A program made the translations under genes and the position numbers. A model generated the notes under the pieces. The model was not told the origin of the DNA. It did no database searches and saw only the letters and a program-made list of their open reading frames with translations. From positions 1 to 64,000 of the forward strand of contig NZ_WOTO01000042.1 in NCBI RefSeq assembly GCF_010993775.1: 64,000 nucleotides of DNA, in the 5' to 3' direction. The stretch comes from Fodinicola feengrottensis (GTDB taxonomy: Bacteria; Actinomycetota; Actinomycetes; Mycobacteriales; HKI-0501). Shown in pieces: positions 1 to 9,271 of the stretch. Positions within the stretch are counted from its first letter, which is position 1; each line of letters opens with the position of its first letter.

Positions 1-30
1 ACGTTGCCGCGGCTTGCTCTCGGAAACTTG

Positions 31-660
31 CTATTCAGAGCCACTGGTCGGGGGTAGTCGCGGGGTTTTTGTGCGTAGTCGTGGTAGTGCACGTCGCGGA
101 ACTCCGACGGGTGAGGTGTCGAAATGATCGGGGTCCGGGCCTTGGTCGGGGTGCGGGCCTTGGTCGCCATATGGACTGGGGCGGACCGCCGGCACGTACT
201 GCGTCGGCGCGTCGTCGCCGGACACGCCGATGCTCGTACGACCGGACCGGCCGGCGCGGGCCGGGCTCGGCACCCGGTTCGCAGCCACTGGCGCGGCCAT
301 CGGTGCCGCCACCGAGGCGGCGCCGCCGATCCCGCTGCCGGCCATCGCCCGGGCCGGTGCCGGCTCGCGCCGCTCCGACCGGGCGGGCGCGGCCACCGGC
401 TGGTTGTCGAGCTCGTTCAGCTGGCGCTCCAGGCGGTCGAGGTGTTTGTCGACCTCCCACTCGTCATACCCGCCGAAACGCACCCTGAAGACCACGTTGT
501 GGACTTCTTCCTCAGAGGTGATCGGCGGGCCATCCGGGTTCCCCATCAGGGTGCTGTCCACCCGGTCCAGGAACTCGTCCACCTCGTCGACCTTGTAGCC
601 CCGGCGCAGCGCACGTCGCCGGAACCGCTCACCCGGATCAGATCCCTGCACCACGCTCAC
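31..660 (-). CDS. DivIVA-domain protein
   Basis: A small protein with two DivIVA-like segments. Near the N-terminus is FRRRALRRGYKVDEVDEFL, and about 30 residues later VRFGGYDEWEVDKHLDRLERQL is followed by an Ala/Pro-rich, probably disordered C-terminal half. DivIVA/Wag31-type segments form coiled coils at curved membranes; short versions like this are common in actinobacteria and mostly uncharacterised. I chose the GTG at 660 because it overlaps the TGA of rlmN in a GTGA arrangement, which implies translational coupling to rlmN; a longer frame would run into rlmN. The role in polar growth or division is inferred from the domain only. Confidence 0.8.
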   Translation of the reverse strand: MSVVQGSDPGERFRRRALRRGYKVDEVDEFLDRVDSTLMGNPDGPPITSEEEVHNVVFRVRFGGYDEWEVDKHLDRLERQLNELDNQPVAAPARSERREPAPARAMAGSGIGGAASVAAPMAAPVAANRVPSPARAGRSGRTSIGVSGDDAPTQYVPAVRPSPYGDQGPHPDQGPDPDHFDTSPVGVPRRALPRLRTKTPRLPPTSGSE

Positions 661-1844
661 ACCTCCGCCGCGGCCAACTGCCCGCAAGCTCCGTCGATCT
701 CCCGACCACGAGTGTCTCGTACCGTCGTGGAAACGCCGCTGGCACGCAACCTTCGGACAAACTCCCGCTCATCTCTCCCGCGCTGCTGGCCGACCACGCG
801 CTGCCCGGTGTCGGGTTCAGCGGTATCAGGTTGACATGCGCGAGCTTCCCGGCCAACCGCCGGCCCAGTAAATCGGCCCGCCAGGGCTGGTCGTTCACCC
901 CCGCGATCATCGCGTACTCGATGGAAATGCGCCTCCCTGTGGTCCGCGCATAGTCCCACGCGGCGGACAGCACCTCGTCCACCGGCCACCGCTGGTTGAT
1001 CGGGACAAGCGTGTCGCGGAGCTCGTCGTCCGGCGCGTGCAGGCTCACCGCCAGCGTCACCGGCAATCCCTCGGCGGCCAGTTTGTGGATGGCCGGCACC
1101 ACGCCGACCGTCGACACCGTCACCCCGCGGGCGCTGATGCCCAGCCCCTGCGGCACCGGTTCGGTCAGCCGCCGTACGGCCGAGATGACGCGCTGGTAGT
1201 TAGCCAGCGGCTCCCCCATGCCCATAAAGACCACGTTGGAGATCCGCCCCGGTCCACCCGGCACCTCACCGGCGGCCAGCGCACGAGCACCGGCCACCAC
1301 CTGTTCGACGATCTCGCCGGTCGAGAGGTTCCGCTTCAGCCCACCCTGCCCGGTCGCGCAGAACGGACAGGCCATCCCGCAGCCGGCCTGGCTGGACACG
1401 CAGATGGTGACCCGTTCTGGATAGCGCATCAGGACGCTTTCGAAGAGCACACCGTCATGCGCCTTCCACAGCGTCTTGCGGGTCGTGCCGTCGTCGCAGG
1501 TGATGTTGCGGACCGTGGACAGCAACGGCGGCGGCAGCAGCGCGGCACCGAGCTCGGTCCGGGCGTCCGCCGGAAGGTCGGTCATCGCCTGCGCGTCCTC
1601 GGTCAGCCGGCCGAAGTAGTGCCGGGAGAGCTGGTCGGCCCGGTACGCCGGGTGGCCGAGCTCAACGACCGCATCACGGCGGGCGGCGACGTCCAGGTCG
1701 GCGAGATGGGCGGGGGGGGGGCCGGACCGCACGCCGGCGGCCCGGCGCCGATCCGGCGGCCGGCTGGGCGGCCACCAGTGAATCTGGTCCGGATTCCGCC
1801 ACGGCGTCGATCGAAGCGAGGTCAATCAGGGGCAGCGTTGTCAT
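657..1844 (-). CDS. rlmN: RlmN, 23S rRNA A2503 / tRNA A37 C2-methyltransferase (frameshifted)
   Basis: A radical-SAM dual-specificity RNA methyltransferase that methylates C2 of A2503 in 23S rRNA and of A37 in tRNA. The 4Fe-4S motif CGMACPFCATG is visible, and the C-terminal catalytic cysteine lies in DGACGQL. Two frame breaks split the gene: one at the G10 run at 1712-1721, separating the N-terminus MTTLPLIDLAS from the rest, and one near 780-830, after NLIPLNPTPGS, beyond which DEREFVRRL continues in another frame to the stop at 657. Both look like sequencing indels. It follows cdsA in the same direction, and its stop overlaps the DivIVA-domain gene. Confidence 0.93.
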
Positions 1845-2000
1845 CGTGTGGCCTATTCTCCCATGGCCGCCCACGAGAAGTCGCCGGTATGTGGGTGAGC
1901 CGGATCATCCCCTGACAACCCTCGGTGCTGACCCGGTCGCTTACGGCATTGGAGTTTACTCGGTTCGCACGACAAGATCACCGGCAGTACGCAAGGAAAG

Positions 2001-2018
2001 CGATAAGGCGACTTATCG
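2001..2018. repeat. Small inverted repeat downstream of cdsA
   Basis: CGATAAG and CTTATCG form a perfect 7-bp inverted repeat with a GCGA loop, 10 nt past the cdsA stop and upstream of rlmN. It could be a weak RNA hairpin or a protein site. There is no T-tract, so I do not call it a terminator. The rest of 1845-2027 shows nothing else I can name. Confidence 0.35.
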
Positions 2019-2027
2019 GGGCACTTG

Positions 2028-2906
2028 TTACGAGGGTGGCGCAAACGTCGACAAGAGGACATACGCCACCGGTGCCGCGACCAGCACCGAGTCGAGCCGG
2101 TCCATGAACCCGCCGTGACCGGGAAGCAGGCTGCCCATGTCCTTGATGCCCAGGTCACGCTTGAGCATGGACTCGGCAAGATCACCCAGCGTGGCGGCGA
2201 TCGCGATCGCGACCCCGTAAATGACCCCGAACCACCACGGCCGGTCGAAGAAAAACCGAAGGAAAAGTGCCCCCGCAATGGCACAAACCAGGAGCGAACC
2301 GCTCAGGCCTTCCCAGGTCTTGCCGGGACTGGCCAACGGGGCCATCTTGTGTCGGCCGAACAATACGCCGAACGCATATGCGGCTGTGTCACTGCAGACG
2401 ACGGTGGCCATGAAGGCGATCACCCGAAGCTGGCCGTCGTCCGGTACGAGTAAAAGGACGGTGAAGCCGGCCATCAACGGCACGTATGCGGCGATCAGCG
2501 CGGCCGACGTGACATCGCGCTGGTAGCCGACCGGACCGTCGCCGAGCCGCCACAGCATCACCGCGATGATCGTGAGAACGAACCCGACCGCGAGCATCGA
2601 CGCCCCCGCGAACCACCCAAGCGCCGTCATGCCGACGCCGCCGGCGATCAACGGAACCAGTGGCGGCCGGGCCTCCAGCGGGCGTACGGCCCGGACCATC
2701 TCGACGGTCGCCAGCACCACCGCGACGGCGACCACGATGGCGAAGACCGGGCGATAGATGAGCAGCGAGGCCAGCACCAGCGCGCCGAGGCCACAGCCGA
2801 CGGCGATCGCGACCGGCAGGTTGCGGCCGGCCTTGGGAGCGCTGGGCTGGCGCTCGCGAGAGGCCCGGTGCCGACCTCTGCCAGCCGCTTCGGGATCCGC
2901 CGTCAT
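2028..2906 (-). CDS. cdsA: CdsA, phosphatidate cytidylyltransferase
   Basis: A multi-spanning membrane enzyme making CDP-diacylglycerol from phosphatidate and CTP, the branch point to phosphatidylinositol, cardiolipin and PE. After a polar N-terminus of about 30 residues come roughly eight hydrophobic segments. The C-terminal CTP-transferase signature is intact, with key residues S..LKRDLGIKDMG and PGHGGFMDRLDS. The ATG at 2906 begins 7 nt after frr ends; a TTG at 2924 in the same frame would overlap frr and is less likely. The gene sits in the pyrH-frr-cdsA-rlmN run typical of actinobacteria. Confidence 0.95.
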   Translation of the reverse strand: MTADPEAAGRGRHRASRERQPSAPKAGRNLPVAIAVGCGLGALVLASLLIYRPVFAIVVAVAVVLATVEMVRAVRPLEARPPLVPLIAGGVGMTALGWFAGASMLAVGFVLTIIAVMLWRLGDGPVGYQRDVTSAALIAAYVPLMAGFTVLLLVPDDGQLRVIAFMATVVCSDTAAYAFGVLFGRHKMAPLASPGKTWEGLSGSLLVCAIAGALFLRFFFDRPWWFGVIYGVAIAIAATLGDLAESMLKRDLGIKDMGSLLPGHGGFMDRLDSVLVAAPVAYVLLSTFAPPS

Positions 2907-2913
2907 AAGGTCA

Positions 2914-3471
2914 TTAGACCTCAAGCAACTCGGTTTCCTTGTGCTTCATCAGGTCGTCGATGGCCGCTACATACTTGTGGGTGGTCGCCTCGAGCTCCTT
3001 CTCGGCCCGGTTGACCTCGTCCTCGCCGGCCTCGCCGTCCTTGTTGATCCGGTCCAGCTCTTCCTTGGCCTTGCGCCGGACGTTGCGGATCGAGACCTTG
3101 GCGTCCTCGCCCTTGTGCCGCGCCACCTTGACCATTTCGCGGCGACGCTCCTCGGTCAGCTGCGGGAAGACGCAGCGCAGCACGTTGCCGTCATTGCTCG
3201 GGTTGACCCCGAGGTCCGAATCCCGGATCGCCTTCTCCAGGGCCGCGATCTGGGACTGGTCGTACGGCTTGACCACGGCCATCCGCGGCTCCGGAACGCT
3301 GATCGAGGCGAGCTGCGACAAGGGCGTCATCGAGCCGTAGTAGTCGACCATGACCTTGTTGAACATCGACGGGGCCGCCCGGCCCGTACGCACCGAGCCG
3401 AGGTCGTCCTTGGCGACCTCGACGGCTTTCTCCATTTTCTCTTCAGCCTCGAAGAGTGTCTCGTCGATCAC
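2914..3471 (-). CDS. frr: Frr, ribosome recycling factor
   Basis: A 185-residue cytoplasmic protein of the family's normal length that splits post-termination 70S ribosomes together with EF-G. The N-terminus MIDETLFEAEEKMEKAVEVA and the segment DLGSVRTGRAAP are characteristic. It starts at a GTG (3471) preceded by a strong GGAGG about 9 nt upstream. It lies between pyrH and cdsA in one transcriptional direction and shows no frame break. Confidence 0.97.
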   Translation of the reverse strand: MIDETLFEAEEKMEKAVEVAKDDLGSVRTGRAAPSMFNKVMVDYYGSMTPLSQLASISVPEPRMAVVKPYDQSQIAALEKAIRDSDLGVNPSNDGNVLRCVFPQLTEERRREMVKVARHKGEDAKVSIRNVRRKAKEELDRINKDGEAGEDEVNRAEKELEATTHKYVAAIDDLMKHKETELLEV

Positions 3472-3559
3472 GTTCGGTCGCCTCCTGAATGCGGGTCTGG
3501 CACGCTGCCCACCCCGTCAAGGTATCGGTCTGCCCGGGTGCGTACAGCCGTCTTAAAGC

Positions 3560-4315
3560 TTATCGATTGGTCAGCAGGGTGCCGATCTTCTCCCCCGCGA
3601 TGACCCGCCCGATATTGCCCTCGGTGAGCAGGTCGAAGACGACCATCGGCAGGTCGTTGTCCATGCAGAGGCTGATCGCGGCCGCGTCGGCGACCCCGAG
3701 GCCCTTGCTCAGCGCCTCGCCGAAGCTGAGCTCCTCGTACCGCTTCGCGTCCGGGTTCTTGGCCGGATCCGAGTCGTACACGCCGTCGACCTTGGTGGCC
3801 TTGAGTACGACGTCGGCGCCGATCTCCAGCGCACGCTGGGCGGCGACCGTGTCGGTGGTGAAATACGGCATGCCGGCGCCGGCGCCGAAGATCACGATGC
3901 GACCCTTCTCCAGGTGCCGCATCGCCTTGCGCGGAATGTACGGCTCGGCGACCTGGCCCATCGTGATGGCGGTCTGCACTCGCGTCTCCACGCCCTGCTT
4001 CTCCAGGAAGTCCTGCAGGGCGAGACAGTTCATGACCGTACCGAGGATGCCCATGTAGTCGGCCCTGGCCCGGTCCATGCCGTGGTGCGACAGCTCCTCG
4101 CCGCGGAAGAAGTTGCCGCCGCCGACCACCAGCGCGAGTTGGACACCGCTGCGCGCCACCTCGGCGATCTGCCGAGCGATCGTCTGCACCACGTCCGGGT
4201 CGACACCGACCTCACCGCCACCGAAGACCTCACCGGAGAGCTTGAGCAACACCCGCTTCCAGCTCTGCCGGAGGTCGACGGCAGGAGGTGAGGAATCGGC
4301 GGCAGTCGGGGTCAT
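3560..4315 (-). CDS. pyrH: PyrH, UMP kinase
   Basis: Bacterial-type hexameric uridylate kinase of the amino-acid-kinase fold, phosphorylating UMP to UDP in pyrimidine synthesis. Visible motifs are LKLSGEVFGG, VVGGGNFFRG, GTVMNCLALQDFL and LKATKVDGVYDSDP. The ATG at 4315 is preferred over an in-frame TTG at 4324 because a GAGGG lies about 11 nt upstream. The C-terminus, GEKIGTLLTNR, is complete. About 90 nt separate it from frr. Confidence 0.96.
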   Translation of the reverse strand: MTPTAADSSPPAVDLRQSWKRVLLKLSGEVFGGGEVGVDPDVVQTIARQIAEVARSGVQLALVVGGGNFFRGEELSHHGMDRARADYMGILGTVMNCLALQDFLEKQGVETRVQTAITMGQVAEPYIPRKAMRHLEKGRIVIFGAGAGMPYFTTDTVAAQRALEIGADVVLKATKVDGVYDSDPAKNPDAKRYEELSFGEALSKGLGVADAAAISLCMDNDLPMVVFDLLTEGNIGRVIAGEKIGTLLTNR

Positions 4316-4426
4316 GAACGTCAAATCCCTCTCATCGGTGGTCGAACATCGGACGCAAATCTATCGGGCCGGGCGCTCGGGCCGGACAGCGCCTGCTGTG
4401 GTGCACCCGTTCCCAAACAACCCTGA

Positions 4427-4463
4427 CTGGACAGTCCGCACCTTCTTGACAAGATATGTTGTC
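4427..4463 (+). promoter_or_regulatory. Probable promoter/operator of the ArsR-type gene
   Basis: In the divergent pyrH/ArsR gap, GACAA-GATATG-TTGTC (4448-4463) is an inverted repeat. Upstream, GACTGGACAGTC is a second small palindrome. A TGGACA about 18 nt before AGATAT could be the -35/-10 pair, which would place the GACAA/TTGTC repeat over the -10, as expected for autorepression. This is inference from spacing only. Confidence 0.4.
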
Positions 4464-4480
4464 GGTGCGAGGCTGGGCGC

Positions 4481-5079
4481 ATGTTGGAAGTAGCGGTAAT
4501 CGACGACGACCCGGCGGTGGCCGAGGTCTCACTGGACCCGATGCGGGTCCAGCTGCTCGCGGCGCTGACCGAGCCGAGCTCGGCGGCGACCCTCGCGGCC
4601 CGCGTCGGGCTGGCCCGACAGAAGGTCAACTATCACCTGCGGGAGCTGGAAAAACACGGTCTTGTCGAGCTGGTGGAAGAGCGCCGCAAGGGGAATATGT
4701 ACGAGCGGCTGATGCAGGCCACCGCGGCTTCGTACGTGATCTCCCCGAACGCCCTCGCGGCGGTCGAGCCGGACCCGGCCCGGGCGCCGGACCGGCTGTC
4801 GGCGCGCTGGCTGCTGGCCGTCGCGGCCCGGCTGGTCCGCGATGTCGGCGACCTGATCACCGGCTCCACCAAGGCCGGCAAGCCGCTGGCGACCTTCGCC
4901 ATGGACGGCGAGGTGCGGTTCGCGTCGGCGGCCGATCGGGCCGCTTTCGCTGAGGAGCTCGCGGCCGCGGTGGCCGCGCTGGTGAGCAGGTACCACGACG
5001 AGAAGCCGAGCGCGGCCGCGACCACCATCTTGTGGTGGCGATTCATCCCAGCGTCAAAGCCAAACCGAAGGAGCGGTGA
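4481..5079 (+). CDS. ArsR/HTH_20-type transcriptional regulator (frameshifted)
   Basis: A winged-helix repressor-like protein. Residues about 15-75 carry the HTH (SSAATLAARVGLARQKVNYH, then LRELEKHGLVELVEERRKGN), followed by a C-terminal helical region. The frame breaks near 5015-5035. Restoring it gives an ending VVAIHPSVKAKPKER with TGA at 5077-5079, 3 nt before the next gene, which matches the way such regulators are paired with SRPBCC/AHSA1 proteins. It is divergent from pyrH, with a candidate operator just upstream. The ligand is not evident. Confidence 0.82.
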
Positions 5080-5082
5080 CCG

Positions 5083-5820
5083 GTGTCCCGGGATTTTGAG
5101 ATCAACAAGGAAGTCGAACTGCCGGCCGAGCCGGAGCTGGTGTGGGACGCGATCGCCACCGGACCGGGGATGTCGTCGTGGTTCATGGGTCCGCACGAGA
5201 TCGATCCGGCTGTCGGCGGCAAGATCAAGCTGACCATCGGCGACTTTTCCGAGCAGTCCACGATCACCGCGTGGGATCCCCCCAAACACCTCGCATACGA
5301 GACCACGACCGGCGATGACGGCAGCTTCCACGCGATGGAATATCTGTTGGAGGCCAAAGACGGCGGCAGCACCGTGCTCCGCTTCGTCCACAGTGGACGG
5401 ATCGGGCCGGAATGGGGCGACGAGTACGTGGACATGACCACGTCCGGTTGGGACTTCTACCTGCACACCCTGGGTCAGTACGTACGGTACTTCGCCGGCC
5501 GCCCAGGCACGTACGTCTACGCACAGCTGCCAAAAGCACCCGACGGCACCGATCCGTGGTCGCTGCTGGTCGACGGTCTCGGGCTGACCGAGCCGCTGCG
5601 GGTCGGCGACCCGGTCCGGATGGCGGTGGACGGCCTCGATCCGATCGACGGCGTGGTCGACTACACGATCCCCCAGGTGCGGGAGGTGCTGGGGATTCGC
5701 GGCAAGGACGCGCTTTACCGCTTTCACAGCTCCGGCGCGATCGGCCACCACTGTTTCGGTGCCGACGCCGAAAAAGCGACAAAGGCCTGGCAGGACACGC
5801 TAAATCGCGTCTATCGCTGA
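5083..5820 (+). CDS. SRPBCC / AHSA1-like protein
   Basis: A protein of about 245 residues with an N-terminal SRPBCC (START-like) hydrophobic-ligand fold, recognisable from KEVELPAEPELVWDAIATGP and the following MSSWFMGP. A C-terminal region of about 90 residues lies beyond the usual domain. It starts at a GTG 3 nt after the ArsR-type gene and is surely in the same operon; the ArsR + SRPBCC pair is common in actinobacteria. The ligand or reaction cannot be told from sequence. The gene ends just before a bidirectional terminator shared with tsf. Confidence 0.8.
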   Translation: MSRDFEINKEVELPAEPELVWDAIATGPGMSSWFMGPHEIDPAVGGKIKLTIGDFSEQSTITAWDPPKHLAYETTTGDDGSFHAMEYLLEAKDGGSTVLRFVHSGRIGPEWGDEYVDMTTSGWDFYLHTLGQYVRYFAGRPGTYVYAQLPKAPDGTDPWSLLVDGLGLTEPLRVGDPVRMAVDGLDPIDGVVDYTIPQVREVLGIRGKDALYRFHSSGAIGHHCFGADAEKATKAWQDTLNRVYR

Positions 5821-5831
5821 GAAAACACAAA

Positions 5832-5869
5832 ACGGCCGCCGCACCGAGGAAAATCAGTGCGGCGGCCGT
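5832..5869. terminator. Bidirectional intrinsic-type hairpin between SRPBCC gene and tsf
   Basis: A perfect 13-bp stem (ACGGCCGCCGCAC / GTGCGGCGGCCGT) with a 12-nt A-rich loop sits exactly between the convergent SRPBCC and tsf genes, 12 and 9 nt from their stops. There is no long T-tract, as is usual in high-GC actinobacteria. Confidence 0.85.
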
Positions 5870-5878
5870 TGCGTACGA

Positions 5879-6703
5879 TCAGGCCTGGCCGGCCTCGAAG
5901 CGGGCGAACCGGGTGACGGTCAAACCGGCCTCCTCGGCCACCTGCTTGACGGTCTTCTTCTGGTCCCGCGCGAAAGACTGCTCCAGCAGGACGACCTCTT
6001 TGTAGAAGCCGGTGACGCGACCTTCGACGATCTTGGGCAGCGCGCCTTCGGGCTTGCCCTCCTCGCGGGCGGTCGCCTCGGCGATCCGCCGCTCGCTCTC
6101 GACCAGGTCGGCGGGGATCTCGTCGCGGGTGACAAAACGCGGGCGCATCGCGGCGATGTGCATCGCGATGCTGCGGGCGGTCTCGGCGTCGTCGCCGGTG
6201 AACTCGATCAGCACACCCACCTGCGGCGGCAGGTCGCTGTTGCGGCGGTGCAAATACGCGGCGACCTTGCCGTCGAAGACGGCAAGCTTGGCCAGCTCCA
6301 GCTTCTCACCGATGGTGGCGGCGGCGGAGTCGATCTCGGCGGCCACGGTCTTGCCGTCGGACAGCTCCAGGGCCAGCAGCGCCGGCAGGTCGGCGGGCTT
6401 GCCCGCCCACGCGACACCCGCGATGTCAGCGGCCATCTGCTGGAACTGCTCGTTCTTGGCCACGAAGTCGGTCTCGCAGGCGAGCTGGATCATCGCGCCG
6501 TCGACCGCCCGACCCGCGACCAGGCCGTTGCCGGCGGTCCGCTCGGCCCGCTTGGCCACCTTCGCCGCACCCTTGACGCGCAGTAGCTCGATGCCCTTGT
6601 CGAAGTCGCCGTCGACCTCTTCCAGGGCGCGCTTGGCGTCCATCATGCCGGCACCGGTGGCGTCCCGGAGCTTCTTCACGTCAGCGGCGGTAAAGTTCGC
6701 CAT
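5879..6703 (-). CDS. tsf: Tsf, translation elongation factor Ts
   Basis: EF-Ts, the nucleotide-exchange factor for EF-Tu, 274 residues and complete. The N-terminal UBA-like domain (LRDATGAGMMDAKRAL) and the EF-Tu-contacting motif around ACETDFVAKN are visible. It lies downstream of rpsB in the canonical order, separated by about 150 nt containing a strong hairpin. The ATG at 6703 is followed by the usual MANFTAADVKKLRDATG. Confidence 0.98.
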   Translation of the reverse strand: MANFTAADVKKLRDATGAGMMDAKRALEEVDGDFDKGIELLRVKGAAKVAKRAERTAGNGLVAGRAVDGAMIQLACETDFVAKNEQFQQMAADIAGVAWAGKPADLPALLALELSDGKTVAAEIDSAAATIGEKLELAKLAVFDGKVAAYLHRRNSDLPPQVGVLIEFTGDDAETARSIAMHIAAMRPRFVTRDEIPADLVESERRIAEATAREEGKPEGALPKIVEGRVTGFYKEVVLLEQSFARDQKKTVKQVAEEAGLTVTRFARFEAGQA

Positions 6704-6783
6704 CTCGTTTCTCTCTCATTTCGAGGATTTGTCTAAAGGTGTTCGCCGGAAAGCCGGCCTCCACGGCCCCGCCCGTACGACCC

Positions 6784-6809
6784 CCCGCCGGCCATCGCTG
6801 GCCGGCGGG
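6784..6809 (-). terminator. Hairpin between rpsB and tsf
   Basis: An 11-bp perfect stem (CCCGCCGGCCA / TGGCCGGCGGG on the plus strand) closes a 4-nt loop that reads GCGA (a GNRA tetraloop) in the direction of rpsB-tsf transcription. It is 44 nt past the rpsB stop and may act as an attenuator or processing site lowering tsf relative to rpsB. That role is inferred. Confidence 0.6.
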
Positions 6810-6852
6810 ATGCCGTACGAAGCCGCAGGACAGCCGGCAAACTGCGGGTGGA

Positions 6853-7762
6853 TCAGGAGTTGTCGGCACCGACCGACGCGCTGGCCGGCTCCGGGACAAC
6901 GGCCTCAGCCGGGGCTTCCACCGCGGCGGCAGGAGCGTCGGCGGCGGCTGCCTCAGCGGCCTTGGCCTCGCTGCCTTCCAGCACGGCCCGCTCCCACTCC
7001 GGCATCGCTCGGCTCGTCCACGCCGACCACACCGGGCTCGGGCTTGTCCTGGCCCTCCGGGGCACCGGACCGGCCGGCACGGGCGATCAGGCCCTCGGCG
7101 ACGGCGTCGGCGATCACCCGGGTGAGCAGCGCGGCCGAACGGATCGCGTCGTCGTTGCCCGGGATCTTGTAGTCGACCTCATCCGGGTCACAGTTGGTGT
7201 CCAGGATGGCCACCACCGGGATGCCCAGCTTGCGGGCCTCGTCGACGGCGATGTGCTCCTTCTTGGTGTCCACGATCCAGACCGCTGACGGAACGCGGCT
7301 CATGTCACGCAGGCCACCGAGGGTGCGGGCCAGCTTGATCCGCTCCCGGGACAGGACCAGGGCTTCCTTTTTCGTCAGCACGTTCTCGCCACCGGTCTGC
7401 TCGATCATCTCGAGCTCCTTGAGACGGAGCAACCTCTTGTGCACGGTCTGGAAGTTGGTGAGCATGCCACCCAGCCAGCGCTGGTTCACATACGGCATGT
7501 TGACCCGCTGGGCCTGCTCGGAGACCGCTTCCTGGGCCTGCTTTTTGGTGCCTACGAACAGGATCGTGCCGCCGTGCGCCACGGTCTCCTTGACGAACTC
7601 GAACGCGCTGTCGATGTACGTCAGGGTCTGCTGCAGGTCGATGATGTAGATGCCGTTGCGCTCGGTCAGGATGAAGCGCTTCATCTTCGGGTTCCAGCGC
7701 CTGGTCTGGTGCCCGAAGTGAACCCCGCTTTCCAGCAGGTTTCGCATGGTGACGACGGCCAC
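6853..7762 (-). CDS. rpsB: RpsB, 30S ribosomal protein S2 (frameshifted near the C-terminus)
   Basis: Ribosomal protein S2. The GTG at 7762 gives MAVVTMRNLLESGVHFGHQT and is preceded by GGGAGG. The body is intact to KPEPGVVGVDE. A frame break near 7005-7015 then shifts to MPEWERAVLEGSEAKAAEAA, the expected acidic/alanine-rich actinobacterial S2 tail, ending at 6853. As rpsB is essential, the break is taken as a sequencing error. The upstream gap (7763-8023) should hold the rpsB promoter, but I could not pick a convincing -10/-35 in it. Confidence 0.95.
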
Positions 7763-8023
7763 TGTGGCACGCCTCCCTTTCGCCTCGCGCGGCCCACTTG
7801 CGGGTGGTCCGCGCTGCTCGGTTGCCGCGGGCCACCGGGTGGTGCCCGCCCTGGCGTCCCAGCGACGAGACGAACCATCCGTAGCTGCGGAATGGACCGA
7901 GGCCTCGGCGCTGCCGGAGTCCACCTGGGGCGGTGCCGGCGAAGGACGCGCGTAGTCAGCCCGCGCATACGGGCTGCATTAACAGTCTACGCGCTCCCCC
8001 GATCGCCTTCCGGCGGCAGGGCC

Positions 8024-8692
8024 TCAGGCTGCGATTGCGGCGAAAAGCATGAGCAGCACGCCCACGATGACGAAGAGACCAGCGGCGGGCTGAGCAGCCG
8101 CTGCACAGCCGACTGCTCGCTCGTACGTACGACGAAGCAGCACCGAGGCAAGACCGCCGGCGAGTGCGGCCGTACCAGCCAACAGCAGCGACCCGGCGAT
8201 CACCCCCGACCCGTCCGCGGCCGGCAGGTGACCGGCCGCCCGCCAGGCCAGCAGGCCGGCCGGGATACCGATCAGCAGCAACGCCACCGCGAGCCCGGCG
8301 ACACCGGCGATGGTGCCGGCACCGATCGCGCTCGCCGCCGCGCCGGCCTCGGCATCTGTAGCTGGCCCGGTGGCTGGTTTTGCTGAGGATTCTGCTGGGG
8401 AGGCTGTTGGGGAGGCGGCTGGTTGGCCGCTGGCGCAATGATCTGCGGCGGCAGCGGCCCAGGTGGGGGCTGTGTCGCGGCCGGCTGGGTCTGGTCGTTT
8501 TGCTGTTTGGTACGCCGGATGGGCGCCGTACCCGGCCGAGTCGGCCGGCTGGCTGACCGACCCGCTGCTGTAGACGGTGCCGCCGGCCGACGCCGCCCGA
8601 CGGGCCGCCTCGGCCGCCGGATCGGTGTTCGGCAGCTGGCGGGTCTGGTCGTTCAGATCGTCCCGAGGAGTCCAGTCCGGCGAGTAACTCAT
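8024..8692 (-). CDS. Proline-rich membrane protein, unknown function
   Basis: Not a family I recognise. The start MSYSPDWTPRDDLNDQTRQL is followed by a disordered region and, in the last 100 residues, about three transmembrane segments (AGLAVALLLIGIPAGLLAW, SGVIAGSLLLAGTAALAGGL, AGLFVIVGVLLMLFAAIAA). Between roughly 8330 and 8530 another frame encodes a far more natural Gln/Pro-rich tract (QPPPGPLPPQ ... PPQQPPQQNPQQNQPPG), so two compensating indels are likely. A dispersed hairpin repeat lies just upstream. GGGGG precedes the ATG at 8692. Confidence 0.6.
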   Translation of the reverse strand: MSYSPDWTPRDDLNDQTRQLPNTDPAAEAARRAASAGGTVYSSGSVSQPADSAGYGAHPAYQTAKRPDPAGRDTAPTWAAAAADHCASGQPAASPTASPAESSAKPATGPATDAEAGAAASAIGAGTIAGVAGLAVALLLIGIPAGLLAWRAAGHLPAADGSGVIAGSLLLAGTAALAGGLASVLLRRTYERAVGCAAAAQPAAGLFVIVGVLLMLFAAIAA

Positions 8693-8762
8693 GCCCCCAT
8701 CCAAGCGCACCGAGCCACCCGCCGCCGCCGGATCCAGCCGCACGCGATCTCCATCACCTCCC

Positions 8763-8820
8763 CGAACTCGACGTTCTCGCTGGCAACACGCCGGGGTTGA
8801 CCGCGGAAACGTCGCGTTCG
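8763..8820. repeat. Dispersed hairpin repeat, copy A
   Basis: CGAACTCGACGTT and AACGTCGCGTTCG form a 13-bp inverted repeat with one mismatch, immediately 3' of the RpiB-like gene. The same element recurs at 25742-25803, flanked by similar CTCCGCG/CGCGGAGG sequence. It may also act as a transcription end for the RpiB-like gene. Confidence 0.7.
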
Positions 8821-8826
8821 CGGAGG

Positions 8827-9271
8827 TCAGATCTGGGTGAGATGGGCGATGTTGGCCTGGTCGGTGTGGTGGGCTCGGGGCTGGGGACGGCGGCGAACCA
8901 GGCGCGCAGGATCTCGTCGAGCTGGGGGGCGGCGGAGGTGAGGCGCAGGCTGAGGGCTAGCACGTTCGCGTCGTTCCAGACCCGGGCGCCGCGAGCCGTC
9001 TCCGCGTCGGTGCACACAGGGCCGCTCGTACGCCGGCGACCTTGTTGGCCGCGATGGACGCGCCCGTACCGGTCCAGCAGCACACCACCGCCTGGTCGCT
9101 GCGCCCGTCGGCCACGTCCCGCGCGGCTGCCTCGCTCGCCCATGCCCAGTCGGTTCGTTCTCTCTGAGCCAGGGCGCCGTGCGTGGTTACTTGATGGCCG
9201 TGCTCTTGGAGGAGTCGTACGACATCGCTGGCGACACCGGTGTTCTCGTCCGCGGAGACGGAGATCCGCAT
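8827..9271 (-). CDS. RpiB/LacAB-type sugar-phosphate isomerase (frameshifted)
   Basis: RpiB-family aldose-ketose isomerase (ribose-5-phosphate isomerase B or relative). Visible are the N-terminal MRISVSADENTG, the active-site region CCWTGTGASIAANKVAGVRA, and after a frame break AETARGARVWNDANVLALSL. A second break near 8870 leads to the family-like ending DQANIAHLTQI at 8827. The ATG at 9271 overlaps the stop of the tautomerase gene (TGATG), so the two are co-translated. Whether the substrate is ribose-5-P or another sugar phosphate is undecided. Confidence 0.8.
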